This document shows positions 1 through 9,598 of a stretch of DNA of 64,000 bases, piece after piece. The stretch is taken from contig NZ_AZXF01000011.1 of the NCBI RefSeq assembly GCF_000515115.1, positions 172,704-236,703 of the forward strand. The letters are read 5' to 3'. Numbering within the stretch: the first letter of the stretch is position 1; each line of letters begins with the position of its first letter. The translations under genes were made by a program, and so were the position numbers. The stretch comes from Nocardiopsis sp. CNT312 (GTDB lineage: Bacteria > Actinomycetota > Actinomycetes > Streptosporangiales > Streptosporangiaceae). The notes beneath the pieces are model-generated. The model was not told where the DNA came from and did not search any database. It saw only the letters and a program-made list of their open reading frames with translations.

Positions 1-1577
1 AAGACGCGGTCCAGCTTGCGCTGCGCCCCGGGCGACAGGTCGGCGCCTTCCCCGTCGAGGAAGAGGATGTCGACCGACTCCGGGTCCCCCGGACTGGTGC
101 GCAGGAAGATGCCGCCGCTCACACCGCTCTGCGCGGTGTGCAGCCGCGCCACCGGCAGGGGCACGACCTCCAGGTCGCGCACGTCGATCGCCGCGGCGGT
201 GAGCGCGCTGATCACGGCGCGCTTGAGCGTGCGCGCCGCCCGCGACACGTCGCGGGAGGTCGTGACGATCGCCCCCTTCTTCAGCGTGGTCGCGTACGCA
301 TTGGCCAGGCGTACCGCCAGCTCCGGGGTGATCTCCACGTTGATCAGTCCGGACACCCCGCGGGGCCCGAACAGGGAGCGCTGCCCGCGCGACTCCCACA
401 CAACGTTGGTGTTGACGACCGCCCCGGCCTCGATGGTCTTGAACGGGTACACCTTGACGTCGTTGTGCACGTAGGCCTCGGACTCGATGACGCAGTCCTC
501 GCCGACGACCGCGCCCTCCTCCACCCGCACCGCCGACATGACGTCGGTGTTCTTGCCCACGACCGCGCCGCGCAGGTTCGCGCCGCGGCCGACGAACACG
601 TTGTCGTGCAGGACCGTGCGGTGGCAGAAGGCGTCGGCGCGCACCACGGTGTTGCTGCCCACCACGGTGAACTCGCGCAGTTCCGCCCCGGCCTCGACCT
701 TGGCGTAGTCACCGATGTAGAGCGGGCCCCTCAGGACGGCCTTGGGGTCCACCTGGGCACCCTCGCCCACCCACACTCCCGGCGACATCTCGAAGCCGTC
801 GATGTCCACGTCGACCTTGCCCGAGAGCACGTCGCCCTGGGCGCTGAGGTAGCTCTCGTGGGTGCCCACGTCCTCCCAGTAGCCGTCGGCGATGTAGCCG
901 TAGAGGGGCTCGCCCTCCTTGAGCAGTTCGGGGAAGACGTCACCGGACCAGTCGACCACCTCGCCCGCGGCGACCCGGTCGAGGACCTCCGGCTCCATGA
1001 TGTAGATGCCGGTGTTGACCGTGTCCGAGAAGACCTGCCCCCACGTGGGCTTCTCCAGGAACCGCTGGATGCGTCCCTGGTCGTCCACGATGATGATGCC
1101 GAACTCCAGGGGGTTGGGGACCCGCTTGAGGGCGATGGTGACCTTGGCGCCGCTCTCCCGGTGGAAGCGCACCATGTCGGTGAGGTCGATGTCGGTGAGC
1201 GCGTCACCGGAGATGACGATGAACGGTTCGCCGCGCAGGTGCTCCTCGGCGTTCTTGACACTGCCCGCCGTGCCGAGGGGGACCTCCTCGGCGACGTAGT
1301 CGAGCTTCATGCCCAGTTCCTCGCCGTCGCCGAAGTAGTTGCGGATGAGGGTGGCCAGGAACTGGACGGTCACCACCGTCTCGGTGAAGCCGTGCTTGCG
1401 CAGCAGGCGCAGGACGTGCTCCATGATGGGTTTGTTAACCACCGGAAGCAGGGGTTTGGGCTGGTTGGCGGTCATCGGCCGCAGACGGGTCCCCTCACCG
1501 CCCGCCATCACGACGGCCTTCATCGGCGGGGCCGCCGGCGTCCGCGGGGCGTCGCCGGGGGTGCTGGGGGCGGTCAT
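1..1577 (-). CDS. Mannose-1-phosphate guanylyltransferase-like / phosphomannomutase fusion (3' end outside window)
   Basis: Starts with ATG at 1577 and runs off the left edge, so the C-terminus is missing. After a short leader the N-terminal nucleotidyltransferase domain carries the motif [14 protein letters not shown] and a later EKPTWGQ segment. It is followed by hexapeptide left-handed beta-helix repeats (about residues 250-360) and the beginning of a phosphohexomutase-like domain. Actinobacterial proteins of this architecture are about 830 aa and are annotated as NDP-sugar pyrophosphorylases feeding GDP-mannose or cell-wall glycan synthesis. The substrate cannot be read from the sequence. 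It is transcribed leftward and separated by about 250 bp from the next gene. Confidence 0.85.
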   Translation of the reverse strand, partial: MTAPSTPGDAPRTPAAPPMKAVVMAGGEGTRLRPMTANQPKPLLPVVNKPIMEHVLRLLRKHGFTETVVTVQFLATLIRNYFGDGEELGMKLDYVAEEVPLGTAGSVKNAEEHLRGEPFIVISGDALTDIDLTDMVRFHRESGAKVTIALKRVPNPLEFGIIIVDDQGRIQRFLEKPTWGQVFSDTVNTGIYIMEPEVLDRVAAGEVVDWSGDVFPELLKEGEPLYGYIADGYWEDVGTHESYLSAQGDVLSGKVDVDIDGFEMSPGVWVGEGAQVDPKAVLRGPLYIGDYAKVEAGAELREFTVVGSNTVVRADAFCHRTVLHDNVFVGRGANLRGAVVGKNTDVMSAVRVEEGAVVGEDCVIESEAYVHNDVKVYPFKTIEAGAVVNTNVVWESRGQRSLFGPRGVSGLINVEITPELAVRLANAYATTLKKGAIVTTSRDVSRAARTLKRAVISALTAAAIDVRDLEVVPLPVARLHTAQSGVSGGIFLRTSPGDPESVDILFLDGEGADLSPGAQRKLDRV

Positions 1578-1829
1578 CGCGCGTACCTCCGTACGGAAAC
1601 GGCGCCGGAGGCCGCGTGGGGATGGAGTTCGGAGCACGCGCTCACGCGCGCCGTGGGACATGTTCTCATTGCGGAGACGACACTCCCTTTCGATCCGACA
1701 GGACTCACGGTGCGGCGGCCGCCCCGGATCGACTCCGTCAACGCTGTCCCGGTCGGTCGGATCGGTCCGATCCGTGCCGTGCGCGGCGCGGGGTCGCTGT
1801 CTCCGGCGGCCACGGGGCCACCGGGGTGA

Positions 1830-2465
1830 TCAGCGCGCCCGCGCGCGCCGGGTCCGGGCGATCAGGCCCAGCCCCTGCACGGCGTAAAGCAGTCCGGCCC
1901 ACCAATACAGAGCCGTTCCCCACAGCGCGAAGGCCCAACCCATAATTCTCGCCACATCGCCCACGAGGGACTGGTGCCCGGCGATGAACAGCAGGGGAAA
2001 GGCGTAGAGCAGGCACAGCGTGGCGGCCTTTCCGGCGAAGTTGACCGGGAGGGGGCCGTAGCCGAAATGGCGCAGCAGCGGCAGCGCCCCGATGATGAGG
2101 ACGTCGCGCAGCACCAGGATGGCCATGAGCCACCACGGGATGATGCCTCTGACGACCAGCCCCAAGAGCGCGGCGAAGATGTAGAGCCGGTCGGCGAGGG
2201 GGTCCAGGACCGTCCCCAGCCGCGAGGCCTGGTTCCAGGCGCGGGCGATCTTGCCGTCGAGCCAGTCGCTGGCCCCGGCGAAGGCGAGGACGAGCAGGGC
2301 CCACCAGTCGGCCTCCGGCCCCAGGACAAGCCACAGGAACAGGGGCACGCCGAGCAGTCTGAGCATGCTCAGGACGTTGGGAACGGTCCAGATCCGGTCA
2401 CTGACCGTCGCCGGGGCCGTACCGCCCCCCGCCTCGCCGTCCTCGTCCGCCCCGGATCTCACCAT
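1830..2465 (-). CDS. CDP-alcohol phosphatidyltransferase family membrane protein
   Basis: A 211-aa integral membrane enzyme that transfers a phosphatidyl group from CDP-diacylglycerol to an alcohol such as glycerol phosphate or inositol phosphate. The complete family signature DG-x2-AR-x8-G-x3-D-x3-D is present (DGKIAR...G...D...D, about residues 68-90), and about five or six hydrophobic segments follow. ATG at 2465 was chosen because the N-terminal extension upstream of it is low-complexity and arginine-rich. The acceptor alcohol is not determinable here; PgsA-like or cardiolipin-synthase-like activity is most likely. Confidence 0.85.
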   Translation of the reverse strand: MVRSGADEDGEAGGGTAPATVSDRIWTVPNVLSMLRLLGVPLFLWLVLGPEADWWALLVLAFAGASDWLDGKIARAWNQASRLGTVLDPLADRLYIFAALLGLVVRGIIPWWLMAILVLRDVLIIGALPLLRHFGYGPLPVNFAGKAATLCLLYAFPLLFIAGHQSLVGDVARIMGWAFALWGTALYWWAGLLYAVQGLGLIARTRRARAR

Positions 2466-2562
2466 GGCGCCCACGATAGCCGCCGACGGGAACGTTTCCT
2501 TCCGTGAACGGCCGCCACCTGCGACGACGTGTCCCCCGGCACAGGAAGCAGCCCGCCGCGCC

Positions 2563-3480
2563 TCACCCGGGGGCCGACGCGGTGTCGAGCAGCGGTGCCA
2601 GCCGACGCAGGGGGCCGATTCCGGTCGGCTCGGCGTCCTGGAGCGGAACCCGCGCCACCCCCAGGTGCGCGAAGCGCTCCAGCGTGGCCGACAGGGCTCC
2701 GGCCCCGTCCGGGCCGGGCGCCCCCTCAGGGGGGATCTGGTTGACGACGACGGGCCCGAGCCGGAACCCGGCACCGGTGAGCCGCTCGACGGCACGGGCG
2801 GTCTCGGCGAGCACCACGCGCCGGGGCAGGGTCACGAGTGTGACGCTCGCGTCCTCGCGCAGCCGGGCCGCGGCCCGCTCCAGTCTGCGGCGGCGTTCGT
2901 GCAGGCGCTCCAGGAGGGGGTCGCCCTCGGGCGCGCCTTCGCCGACGGCGTCGGCGAAGGCCTCGGCCCTGAGGGCCCGTTCGCGCTGGCGTGCCAGGCC
3001 CACCACCCACGGCGTCAGGAGGGCGGGCAGGTCGAGCAGGCGCAGCAGGTGTCCGGTGGGCGCGCTGTCGACCACCAGGTGGTCCCACCGCCGGCCGACC
3101 TCGTCCATGCGGTCGATGAGCAGGTCCGCCAGGGCGGACTCGGCCATGCCGGGCGCGGACGCCGCCCGGTCCAGATGGCGGTGGACCGCGGGCAGGACCT
3201 CGTGGGGCACGGCCCGGCGCGCGTCCTCGGCCACCCGGGCGACACGGCGGCGCACGGCGGCCTCCGCATCGGGTTCGGCGGCCCACAGGTTCGGCGCCAC
3301 CGCGGCGGGATCGTCGGACAGCGGCACCTCCAGTGCGTCACCCAGGGAGTGGGCCGGGTCGGTGGAGAGCACCAGGACCCGGCGTCCGGCATCGGCCAGG
3401 GACAGGGCCCGGGCGGCGGCCAGGGTGGTCTTGCCGACACCGCCCTTGCCGCCGACGAAGACGATCGGTGCGGTGGTCAA
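2563..3480 (-). CDS. ArsA/GET3-like anion-transporting ATPase, CstA-linked
   Basis: 305-aa P-loop ATPase of the ArsA/Get3 family. Near the N-terminus it has the deviant Walker A GGKGGVGKTT and then STDPAHSLGDAL, the switch-type motif of this family. A TTG start at 3480 is preferred: it overlaps the stop of the upstream small gene (TTGA) and lies six bases after GGGAGG. It is the third gene of a coupled operon cstA - small CC protein - ATPase. Despite the family name nothing ties it to arsenic; it is far from the arsenic island and shorter than two-domain ArsA. A role in assembly or regulation of the CstA transporter is inferred from context. Confidence 0.8.
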   Translation of the reverse strand: MTTAPIVFVGGKGGVGKTTLAAARALSLADAGRRVLVLSTDPAHSLGDALEVPLSDDPAAVAPNLWAAEPDAEAAVRRRVARVAEDARRAVPHEVLPAVHRHLDRAASAPGMAESALADLLIDRMDEVGRRWDHLVVDSAPTGHLLRLLDLPALLTPWVVGLARQRERALRAEAFADAVGEGAPEGDPLLERLHERRRRLERAAARLREDASVTLVTLPRRVVLAETARAVERLTGAGFRLGPVVVNQIPPEGAPGPDGAGALSATLERFAHLGVARVPLQDAEPTGIGPLRRLAPLLDTASAPG

Positions 3481-3788
3481 CAGCAGCCTCCCGGGGATCC
3501 GAACTCCTCGCGCCCCATCCGCCGGTGCCATGCGTGCAGGTCAGCGACCATGTACGGGATGAGGTCGAGGGTCTCGTAGGCGGCGGGGTCGTCCACCCCC
3601 AGCGCCTCCAGCATGAGCAGGGCGCGCAGGGTGTCCTGCTGGGTGCGCGCCTCCCGCCGCCGGGCGTGCCCCCAGCGCGCCTCGAAGACCGCCTGGTGGA
3701 AGTCCTCGACACGGCGCCAGGCGGTGAGGGCGCGCCGCCCGGCCCGGACCAGCGGCCCGGGCCGGGCGGCGCCGTCGCGGCCGTCCAC
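3477..3788 (-). CDS. Small CC-terminated protein between cstA and the ArsA-like ATPase (cory-CC-star type)
   Basis: 103-aa protein whose GTG start overlaps the TAG stop of cstA and whose TGA stop overlaps the ATPase start. It is helical and charged, and it ends in the residues GGCC immediately before the stop. Small proteins ending in Cys-Cys next to CstA and an ArsA-like ATPase are known as a conserved actinobacterial arrangement ('cory-CC-star'), occupying the place taken by YbdD next to CstA in enterobacteria. The terminal di-cysteine suggests a metal or thiol ligand. Function is unknown. Confidence 0.75.
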   Translation of the reverse strand: MDGRDGAARPGPLVRAGRRALTAWRRVEDFHQAVFEARWGHARRREARTQQDTLRALLMLEALGVDDPAAYETLDLIPYMVADLHAWHRRMGREEFGSPGGCC

Positions 3789-5611
3789 TAGTCGGCACCC
3801 TCGGCCGCGGGCTCGGGGGTCTCGTTCCCGTCCCGCCCGGTTTCCGGCCCGGTCCGGTCGGCGGTGCCGGTGCCCCGGTCCCGGTAGGCCCGGCGCAGGG
3901 CGATGCCGGCCTCGGCCATCATCCACAGGGCGAGCCCGAAGATGACCGCGTCGAGCGGTGCCAGCAGGAACCTCTGGATGCCCTCCTCGGAGGAGGCGAA
4001 GCGCACCGCCTGGATGACGAGCGCCCAGGAGGTCATCACGGCCAGGAAGACCAGCGGGACGAGGATCGCGACGGGGTTGCGGCCGCGCTTGGTCACCCAT
4101 ACCGCGATCACCGACAGCGCCAGGGCCGCCGTGAGCTGGTTCGTGGTGCCGAACAACTGCCACAGGGTGCCCAGGGCGAAGTCGCCGGGCACCAGCGACA
4201 GGGCGAGGGGGAAGGCGACCGCGATCAGCGTGGCGACGGTGATGTTGCGGGCCAGGAAGGTGGCCGACCGGTGGAGGGCGCCGCCCCCGCCGGCCTTGTC
4301 GGCCTTGTCGGCCACGATGGTGGCGATCTCCTGGATGGTGTACCTCTGGAGACGCACCGCCGTGTCCAGTGTGGTGGCGGCGAAGCTCACCACGACGACA
4401 CTGGCGAAGACCAGGCCGGTGGCCTCGGGGAGACCGATGTTGGCGGCGAACCCGGCGACCCCCTGGACGAACTTGCCGCCCGCACCGGTGCCCGCGGCCT
4501 CCCAGTCGACGTAGATGTCGGCCCAGGCCATGCCCTCGTTGGCGGAGAACACCATGATCCCGGCGGTACAGGCCAGGATGGAGCAGACCGCGAGCGTGCC
4601 CTCGCCCAGGGAGCTGAGGTAGCCGACGTACCTGGCGTCGGTCTCCTTGTCGAGCTGTTTGGACGTGGTGCCCGAGGCCACCAGGCTGTGGAACCCGGAC
4701 ACGGCGCCGCAGGCGATGGTGATGAACAGGAGCGGGAAGATCGACGGCGACCCCTCGGGCACGTCGCCCCGGAAGGCGGGGGCGGCGATCGTGTCCATAC
4801 CGACGACCACCCCGACCATGATGACCACGAGCGCCAGCACCATCTGGTGCTGGTTGATGTAGTCGCGCGGCTGGAGCAGCGTCCACACCGGCAGCCGCGA
4901 GGCGAAGAAGGTGTAGGCGAACAGCAGGGCGATCCACACGACCGAGGCCTCCACGCCCAGGGCGGCGGCGATCGGGTCGACCGTGACGGGCACCAGCTGG
5001 CCCAGCGGGATGCAGGCGTAGACGACGACCAGCGCGATGATGGACGGGATCAGCGCCGCCGTACGGCGGCGGTAGACGATCTGTCCGACCCCGATCGCCA
5101 GCGGGACGGTCACCAGGACCGGCAGTACGGCCTCGGGGTTGCTGATGAACAGGCCGGCGATGACCACCGCGAACACGGCGTTGACCAGGGTCACCAGGAA
5201 GAAGATGATCAACAGGAACAGGATCCGGGCGCGCGCCCCGATCACGTCCCTGGCCAGGACCCCGATGCCCTTGCCCTTGTGCCGGACCGAGACGACGATC
5301 GATCCGAAGTCGTGGGCGCCGGAGGCGAAGACCGTGCCCAGGACGACCCACAGCAGCGCGGGCCCCCACCCCCAGAACACGGCGATCGCGGGGCCGACGA
5401 TGGGGGCGGCGCCCGCGACCGAGATGAAGTGGTGCGCGAAGACGATGTGCTTGTTGGTGGGCAGGTAGTCCACGCCGTCCCTGTAGGCGTGCGCGGGGGT
5501 CACGAAGGCCGGGTCGAGCCGGTAGACCCGTTGGGCGAGATAGACGGAGTAGAAGCGGTAGCCGAGCGCGAACAGCGCCAGGGCCCCGAGGAGGACGACT
5601 ACGGCGGGCAT
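3788..5611 (-). CDS. cstA: Carbon starvation protein A family transporter (pyruvate/peptide uptake)
   Basis: 607-aa polytopic membrane protein with the conserved CstA segments YRFYSVYLAQRVYRLD near the N-terminus, then HFISVAGAAPIVGPAIAVFWGWGPA and ASGAHDF. CstA proteins import pyruvate or peptides under carbon limitation. ATG at 5611 is preferred over upstream starts because a GAAGGA-type ribosome site lies about eight bases before it and the first hydrophobic helix begins directly. The C-terminal tail (about 40 residues) is rich in Gly, Thr and Glu. It heads a coupled operon with the small CC protein and the ArsA-like ATPase. Confidence 0.92.
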   Translation of the reverse strand: MPAVVVLLGALALFALGYRFYSVYLAQRVYRLDPAFVTPAHAYRDGVDYLPTNKHIVFAHHFISVAGAAPIVGPAIAVFWGWGPALLWVVLGTVFASGAHDFGSIVVSVRHKGKGIGVLARDVIGARARILFLLIIFFLVTLVNAVFAVVIAGLFISNPEAVLPVLVTVPLAIGVGQIVYRRRTAALIPSIIALVVVYACIPLGQLVPVTVDPIAAALGVEASVVWIALLFAYTFFASRLPVWTLLQPRDYINQHQMVLALVVIMVGVVVGMDTIAAPAFRGDVPEGSPSIFPLLFITIACGAVSGFHSLVASGTTSKQLDKETDARYVGYLSSLGEGTLAVCSILACTAGIMVFSANEGMAWADIYVDWEAAGTGAGGKFVQGVAGFAANIGLPEATGLVFASVVVVSFAATTLDTAVRLQRYTIQEIATIVADKADKAGGGGALHRSATFLARNITVATLIAVAFPLALSLVPGDFALGTLWQLFGTTNQLTAALALSVIAVWVTKRGRNPVAILVPLVFLAVMTSWALVIQAVRFASSEEGIQRFLLAPLDAVIFGLALWMMAEAGIALRRAYRDRGTGTADRTGPETGRDGNETPEPAAEGAD

Positions 5612-5732
5612 GGGTTTTCCTTCGCTATGCGCGGTGCCCTCCGGTTCGTGGCCGACGGGCACCCCGCTTCGGGGGGTGGTGTACAGTCCCGAGAAATTAA
5701 CATGAGGTCTACGTCACAGAAAAGGTTCGCCC

Positions 5733-6521
5733 GTGCACGACTTGGCAACGGCCTGGCGCCGTTCCCCGTCCGGCGAGATGTGCTGGCTCTCCGACGACGG
5801 CCCCCGCGCCCTACCGGTCGTGCCGCTGATGGCCGACCACCCGTGCGTCGCCCTGCCGCTGGCCTACCTGTCCGAGGCCGACTCCCTGCTCGACCGGGCG
5901 GCGTTCTGCCTGTCGGCCGCGGCCGGGCCGCAGGAGCCGACCCTGGTCGCCACCGGCCGGATCCGGGTCCTCGTCGACCTGGACGGGTCGGTCTTCGGCG
6001 GGGACCTGGTCGAGCAGGAGGTCGTCAAGCACCCGCCCACCCGGCTGCGGTCCGGGAGCCTCATGGCGCGCCGGGAGAACTGGTGGTGGATGCCGCGCGC
6101 CGTGGTGAGCATGGTCGAGGTGGACGCTGTGCGCCCGCTGTCCGCACGCACACGGGCCGACGACGCCCTGCTGGTCCGCCAGGTCGGCGCGGACGCGCGC
6201 GTGGACACGGTGACCGCCCGGGACTGGTCCTCGGGACCGGGCGGAGAGGTGGAGCTGTGGCCGCGCGACGGGTCCGGTCTGGACGGTGACGGGACCGCCC
6301 TCGTCCTGGGCCACCAGGCCAGCCCGGACTACGAGCGCTGGGAGTGCTGGAGACGCACCGGCCGGCTGCGCGGACAGACGCTGACGGTGGCGGCGGCCGA
6401 CGGCGGGCCCGACCCCTCCCCGCGCCCCTTCACCCTGTTGGAGCGGCTACGCAACCACCGCGAGGTGCGCCGCGCCTGCCGGGCTGGCATCGCCGCCGCC
6501 GAACGCCGTCTCGTCCGCTGA
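5733..6521 (+). CDS. Conserved protein, possible FMN-binding split-barrel (PNPOx-like) fold
   Basis: 262-aa soluble protein starting with GTG, transcribed divergently from cstA. Its first 130 residues resemble actinobacterial split-barrel flavoproteins: an alternating beta pattern with PVVALPLAY-like strands and a characteristic RRENWWWMPRAVVSM segment. The C-terminal part ends in a basic helix. No catalytic signature is clear, so flavin binding is inferred. The gene is not part of a recognisable operon; its stop lies seven bases from the end of the convergent amine oxidase gene. Confidence 0.6.
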   Translation: MHDLATAWRRSPSGEMCWLSDDGPRALPVVPLMADHPCVALPLAYLSEADSLLDRAAFCLSAAAGPQEPTLVATGRIRVLVDLDGSVFGGDLVEQEVVKHPPTRLRSGSLMARRENWWWMPRAVVSMVEVDAVRPLSARTRADDALLVRQVGADARVDTVTARDWSSGPGGEVELWPRDGSGLDGDGTALVLGHQASPDYERWECWRRTGRLRGQTLTVAAADGGPDPSPRPFTLLERLRNHREVRRACRAGIAAAERRLVR

Positions 6522-6527
6522 GGACCG

Positions 6528-7904
6528 TCAGGGGTCCAGGACGGCGTCGGCCGCGCGCAGCCCGGACAGCAGCGCGCCGTGGACGGTGGCGGCGTGCTCG
6601 ATCTCCGTGGCCTCACCGGCGAAGTACAGCCGGTCGCCGACCGGCTCGCGCAGGGCCTCGCGGTCGCCGTCGTGGGACCCCACGGCGGTGTAGGAGAAGG
6701 CCCCGCGCGCGAACGGGTCGCCGCCCCAGTGGGTGAGGTGGTGGTCGACGGGGTCGGGGGCCTTGCCGAAGAGCGTGCGCAGCGACGCCATCGCGTGCTC
6801 GACCACGTCGCCCTCCTCCATCGCCGACAGGAAGCGGGCGGCGTTGCCCCCGTTGCGGCAGACCAGGACCGGCCGGCCCAGGACGCGCTGTCCCGCGTAC
6901 CAGTGGAACCAGGTGCCCTTCTCGGTGCCCAGGTGCACGATGACCTCGGAGTCGCCCCAGAAGACCTCGTCGAAGAGCAGGAACAGCTTCTCCATACTGC
7001 CGTTGCCCAGGCGCTCGACGGCCCGGTGCTTGTCCTCGGGCAGCTCCGGTTCGAACCCGACCTGGCCCGCCTTGAGCACCCCCAGGGGAAGGGTCACCAG
7101 GACCCGGTCGGCGACCAGGGTCTCCTCACCCTCCGGCGTGTCCACGCGGACCGCGGCACCGGTGCCGTCGTGGGAGATACCGAGCACCACGTGCCCCAGG
7201 CGCACGTCCAGCCCCCGGGCGAGGTGGTCGGTGAGCCGCTGCATCCCGTCGGGGAACACGACGTCGTCGCCGCTGAACTCGTGCAGGGAGGCCACCGCTC
7301 CGAAGGCGATCTCGGTGGGGTCGGCGCCGTGGTCGCCCTCGGCCATCCGGTGGACGATCTCCCCGGCGTCCCGGGCGCGGGCGCGCACCAGGTTCGCGTC
7401 GTAGAGAGCCTGCCGGATGCCCTCCTCCATGGTCTCGCCGGAGTCGGTGCCGACCTTGGCCCAGTACATGTGCTCATGCAGGAGGTGGACGTCCTCCATG
7501 TTGCGGCGGTGGCGGTCGAAGAGGAGTCGGCGGCCCTTGGGGTCGTAGGCGGTCTCGGTGGCGCGGTTGAACACCTCCGTGCGCGCCTGCGACGCGCGGA
7601 CCAGTTCGGCGAGGGGGTTGCTGGCCTCGCCGCGCATCCAGGAGGCCCCGGCGTCGACCGTGCAGCCCTCCCAGAGCCTGACCGAGTGGATGCGCCCGCC
7701 CGTGCGGCCGCGGGCCTCCACCACGGTGACGCGCTCGCCCGCCTCCGCGAGCCGGTCGGCGGCGGCCAGCCCCGCCATACCCGCGCCCACCACGATGGTG
7801 TGCCCCCGGCCGGGGGCGGCGGTGCGGCCACGGGGTTCGTCCGCCGCGGCCCTGGACTCGGGTTCCCCGGACTCCTGTGTGTGCACGTTTCCCGGGTCGG
7901 CCAT
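6528..7904 (-). CDS. Flavin-containing amine oxidase family protein
   Basis: 458-aa FAD enzyme. After about 30 disordered residues it shows the dinucleotide-binding motif VVGAGMAGLAAADRLAEAGE followed by EARGRTGGRIHS, typical of monoamine/polyamine oxidases. Near the C-terminus the FAD-contacting region YFAGEATE is present. It would oxidise a primary or secondary amine to an imine with release of H2O2; the substrate is unknown. ATG at 7904 is supported by a GAGAGGA site. It is apparently monocistronic. Confidence 0.85.
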   Translation of the reverse strand: MADPGNVHTQESGEPESRAAADEPRGRTAAPGRGHTIVVGAGMAGLAAADRLAEAGERVTVVEARGRTGGRIHSVRLWEGCTVDAGASWMRGEASNPLAELVRASQARTEVFNRATETAYDPKGRRLLFDRHRRNMEDVHLLHEHMYWAKVGTDSGETMEEGIRQALYDANLVRARARDAGEIVHRMAEGDHGADPTEIAFGAVASLHEFSGDDVVFPDGMQRLTDHLARGLDVRLGHVVLGISHDGTGAAVRVDTPEGEETLVADRVLVTLPLGVLKAGQVGFEPELPEDKHRAVERLGNGSMEKLFLLFDEVFWGDSEVIVHLGTEKGTWFHWYAGQRVLGRPVLVCRNGGNAARFLSAMEEGDVVEHAMASLRTLFGKAPDPVDHHLTHWGGDPFARGAFSYTAVGSHDGDREALREPVGDRLYFAGEATEIEHAATVHGALLSGLRAADAVLDP

Positions 7905-7943
7905 CGCGTGTCCTCTCGCCGGTACCAGCCAACGATCGCGACC

Positions 7944-8300
7944 CTATGCACATGTCGCGGGACTTTCGGCAACGACACCCCGCATGGTAGAATCATCGTG
8001 ACTGAGCGCGCATGCGAAAAAGGCGTGTACCACAGCAGACCGGCAAAGGGGAGCGCGCCCCCGCGTGGAACATCCGGCCCTCCGAGGTCGGCGGTGTCCT
8101 GGGATCCGTTCGCCGTGCACCTCGGCGAAGAGGGCGGTGAGGGTCTCGCCGGTGTCATGGAGAGCACCGAGGAGCACCTCGGCAGCTGCACCGAAGGGTC
8201 CGGGAGCGGCATCGTCGCCACGGCGCTGGGCGAGTTCGCCGAGCACCGCTTCGGGGTCATGGGCGAGAGGGTGGACCGTCGCCCGCACCAGTGAGGACAC
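7944..8300 (-). CDS. Possible small hypothetical protein
   Basis: A 118-codon reading frame (GTG at 8300) upstream of the amine oxidase gene. The first 75 codons have the GC-rich third positions of a real actinobacterial gene and predict amphipathic helices (HDPEAVLGELAQ, AAEVLLGALHDTGETLTALF). The last 40 codons look non-coding. No ribosome site and no recognised domain were found. It may be the remains of a longer gene at the edge of the IS-rich zone that begins just upstream. Confidence 0.3.
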   Translation of the reverse strand: MSSLVRATVHPLAHDPEAVLGELAQRRGDDAAPGPFGAAAEVLLGALHDTGETLTALFAEVHGERIPGHRRPRRAGCSTRGRAPLCRSAVVHAFFACALSHDDSTMRGVVAESPATCA

Positions 8301-8779
8301 GGCCCAGCGCCATCCGGTACAGCGGCGGAGAGCAGCGCTGGTCGGGGCGGGCACTCGTGTCTGACCCCGCGATCACGCGGGCGTTTGACCCAACGCGAGT
8401 CGCGACGGACCCGCTTGGCCACAGGCGGACAGGAGCGGTGCCGGTCGAGCCGCTCACCGGTCCGGGCCGCCACCTGCCCGTACAGACGGCACCTCCGGTC
8501 AGGGGAAAACCGCCCCTCCCCGAGAAGCGGGACGCACCACACGCAGCGCGCGGGTGCACGGGACCCGGCCGGGGGTCCCCTCCACTCCGCCAGCGGCCCC
8601 CACACATCAGCGCCCGCACCGTGCCACGGGCCGACAGCCCCCGCACCCACGCTTGGAGCATGGGTGGGACCGCGAGGACCGCACCGCTCCCGGCCCGCGC
8701 AGGTACCGTTTGGCCTCCACTCCCGCACGAGCCGCCGCGATCAGGGCGTCCTCGGTCACGCGGCGGGGGCGGGCGGCGA

Positions 8780-9250
8780 ACGGCAGCGCGGTGCAGGGCC
8801 CGTCCGCCAGAGCCCCGACCGGGGGCTCCACGCTTTCCCCACCCGCCGTGCCTGGGCCCCTCGCCGGTGGCCCAGGGGCCGGTCGTCGCGCCGGCGGCGG
8901 GGTGGGCGCCTCCCCCGCTGAGGGTCGCCGCCCGGACTTCGGAAAGGCCGAGCGGTCGGTGTCGTTGCCGAAGCGGGCGGCGTTGGCGGGTGTGTCGGCC
9001 GCGTCCAGGCCGGTGCCGTCCAGCGGCGCCAGCCGCTCCGGGCCCGGCGGGCCGCCCGGGGCGATCGCCGAGGCGGTGGGGGACTCCCACCGCTGGCCCC
9101 AGGAGCGGGTCGGACGCGGGGACCCGGCCAGGCCGAGTTGGTCGGTCGACCGGCCGCTGGTGGTGTCGGTGTGGTCGGGCGTGGGCACCCACCGCAGATT
9201 ACCGCCCCGGCCCGGAGACGGTGAACGGAACGCTGTTGCGAGCAGAGAGA
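8780..9250 (-). pseudogene. Decayed IS4-family transposase fragment
   Basis: Minus-strand frames contain LDGTGLDAADTPANAARFG, matching the DGT.vDvpDTPaN..rFG core of IS4-type transposases. A shifted frame contains AATLSGGGAHPA, which corresponds to the following strand (..ALVECGTHAV) of that family. Several frameshifts and lack of the downstream DDE region mark it as a remnant. The surrounding 8.35-9.6 kb has no other credible gene. Confidence 0.5.
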
Positions 9251-9260
9251 ACACACAACC

Positions 9261-9548
9261 TCAGCGGCGTTGCCCCTGGAGAGGACCAGAGCAGAAAACC
9301 AGGAGGAAACCGACTGACACGAGGCCAAGAGCGGCAAGGGCTTGGACACCGCCGTCCCGCCAGGCGTCGTGCCACTCGTGGACGGCTTGGCGAGACGCAC
9401 CGAGCATGCGGCCGAGCTCGGCTGGGCAGTGCTGCCCCGCCCAGGGCAGGGCAGGGCAGGGCAGGGCAGGGCAGGGCAGGGCAGCGGCGAGCATCCGTCG
9501 TTCCCCAAGCTCTCGGGCGGTACTCTGATCCGGGTGGACGTGTTCCAT
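9261..9548 (-). pseudogene. IS630-family transposase N-terminal fragment with internal repeat expansion
   Basis: A 95-codon frame whose middle reads AELGRMLGASRQAVHEWHDA followed by WRDGGVQALAALG. This is the helix-turn-helix half of actinobacterial IS630 transposases. Upstream of the helix the expected leader is replaced by repeated Ala-Leu-Pro-Cys-Pro encoded by a GGGCA tandem repeat. No DDE catalytic domain follows. A C-terminal piece of an IS630-type transposase lies on the other strand at 34.15 kb. Confidence 0.6.
9444..9483. repeat. Pentanucleotide tandem repeat (GGGCA)8
   Basis: Eight perfect copies of GGGCA lie inside the IS630 transposase remnant. A five-base unit changes the reading frame at each gain or loss, and on the minus strand it encodes repeating ALPCP. 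Long perfect pentamer repeats are unusual in actinomycete chromosomes. Confidence 0.95.
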
Positions 9549-9598
9549 GGCCCAGCGTGCGCGTTCGTGCCGCCAACGATCGCGTCCAAGGTCAGTAG

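Noticed and set aside
2563..3480. ArsA as part of arsenical resistance
   Set aside because: It is single-domain, coupled to cstA and 6 kb away from the arsenic island, without arsB or arsD.
4271..6289. Long plus-strand open frames opposite cstA
   Set aside because: They are antisense shadows of cstA produced by high GC content; the cstA protein has clear family motifs and a ribosome site.
9444..9483. Possible CRISPR or DR-type array
   Set aside because: Only a 5-bp unit without spacers, so it is a microsatellite. No CRISPR array was seen anywhere in the window.
8291..9598. 435-codon plus-strand frame across the IS graveyard
   Set aside because: Low-complexity Arg/Pro/Gly sequence; the opposite strand carries recognisable transposase fragments.
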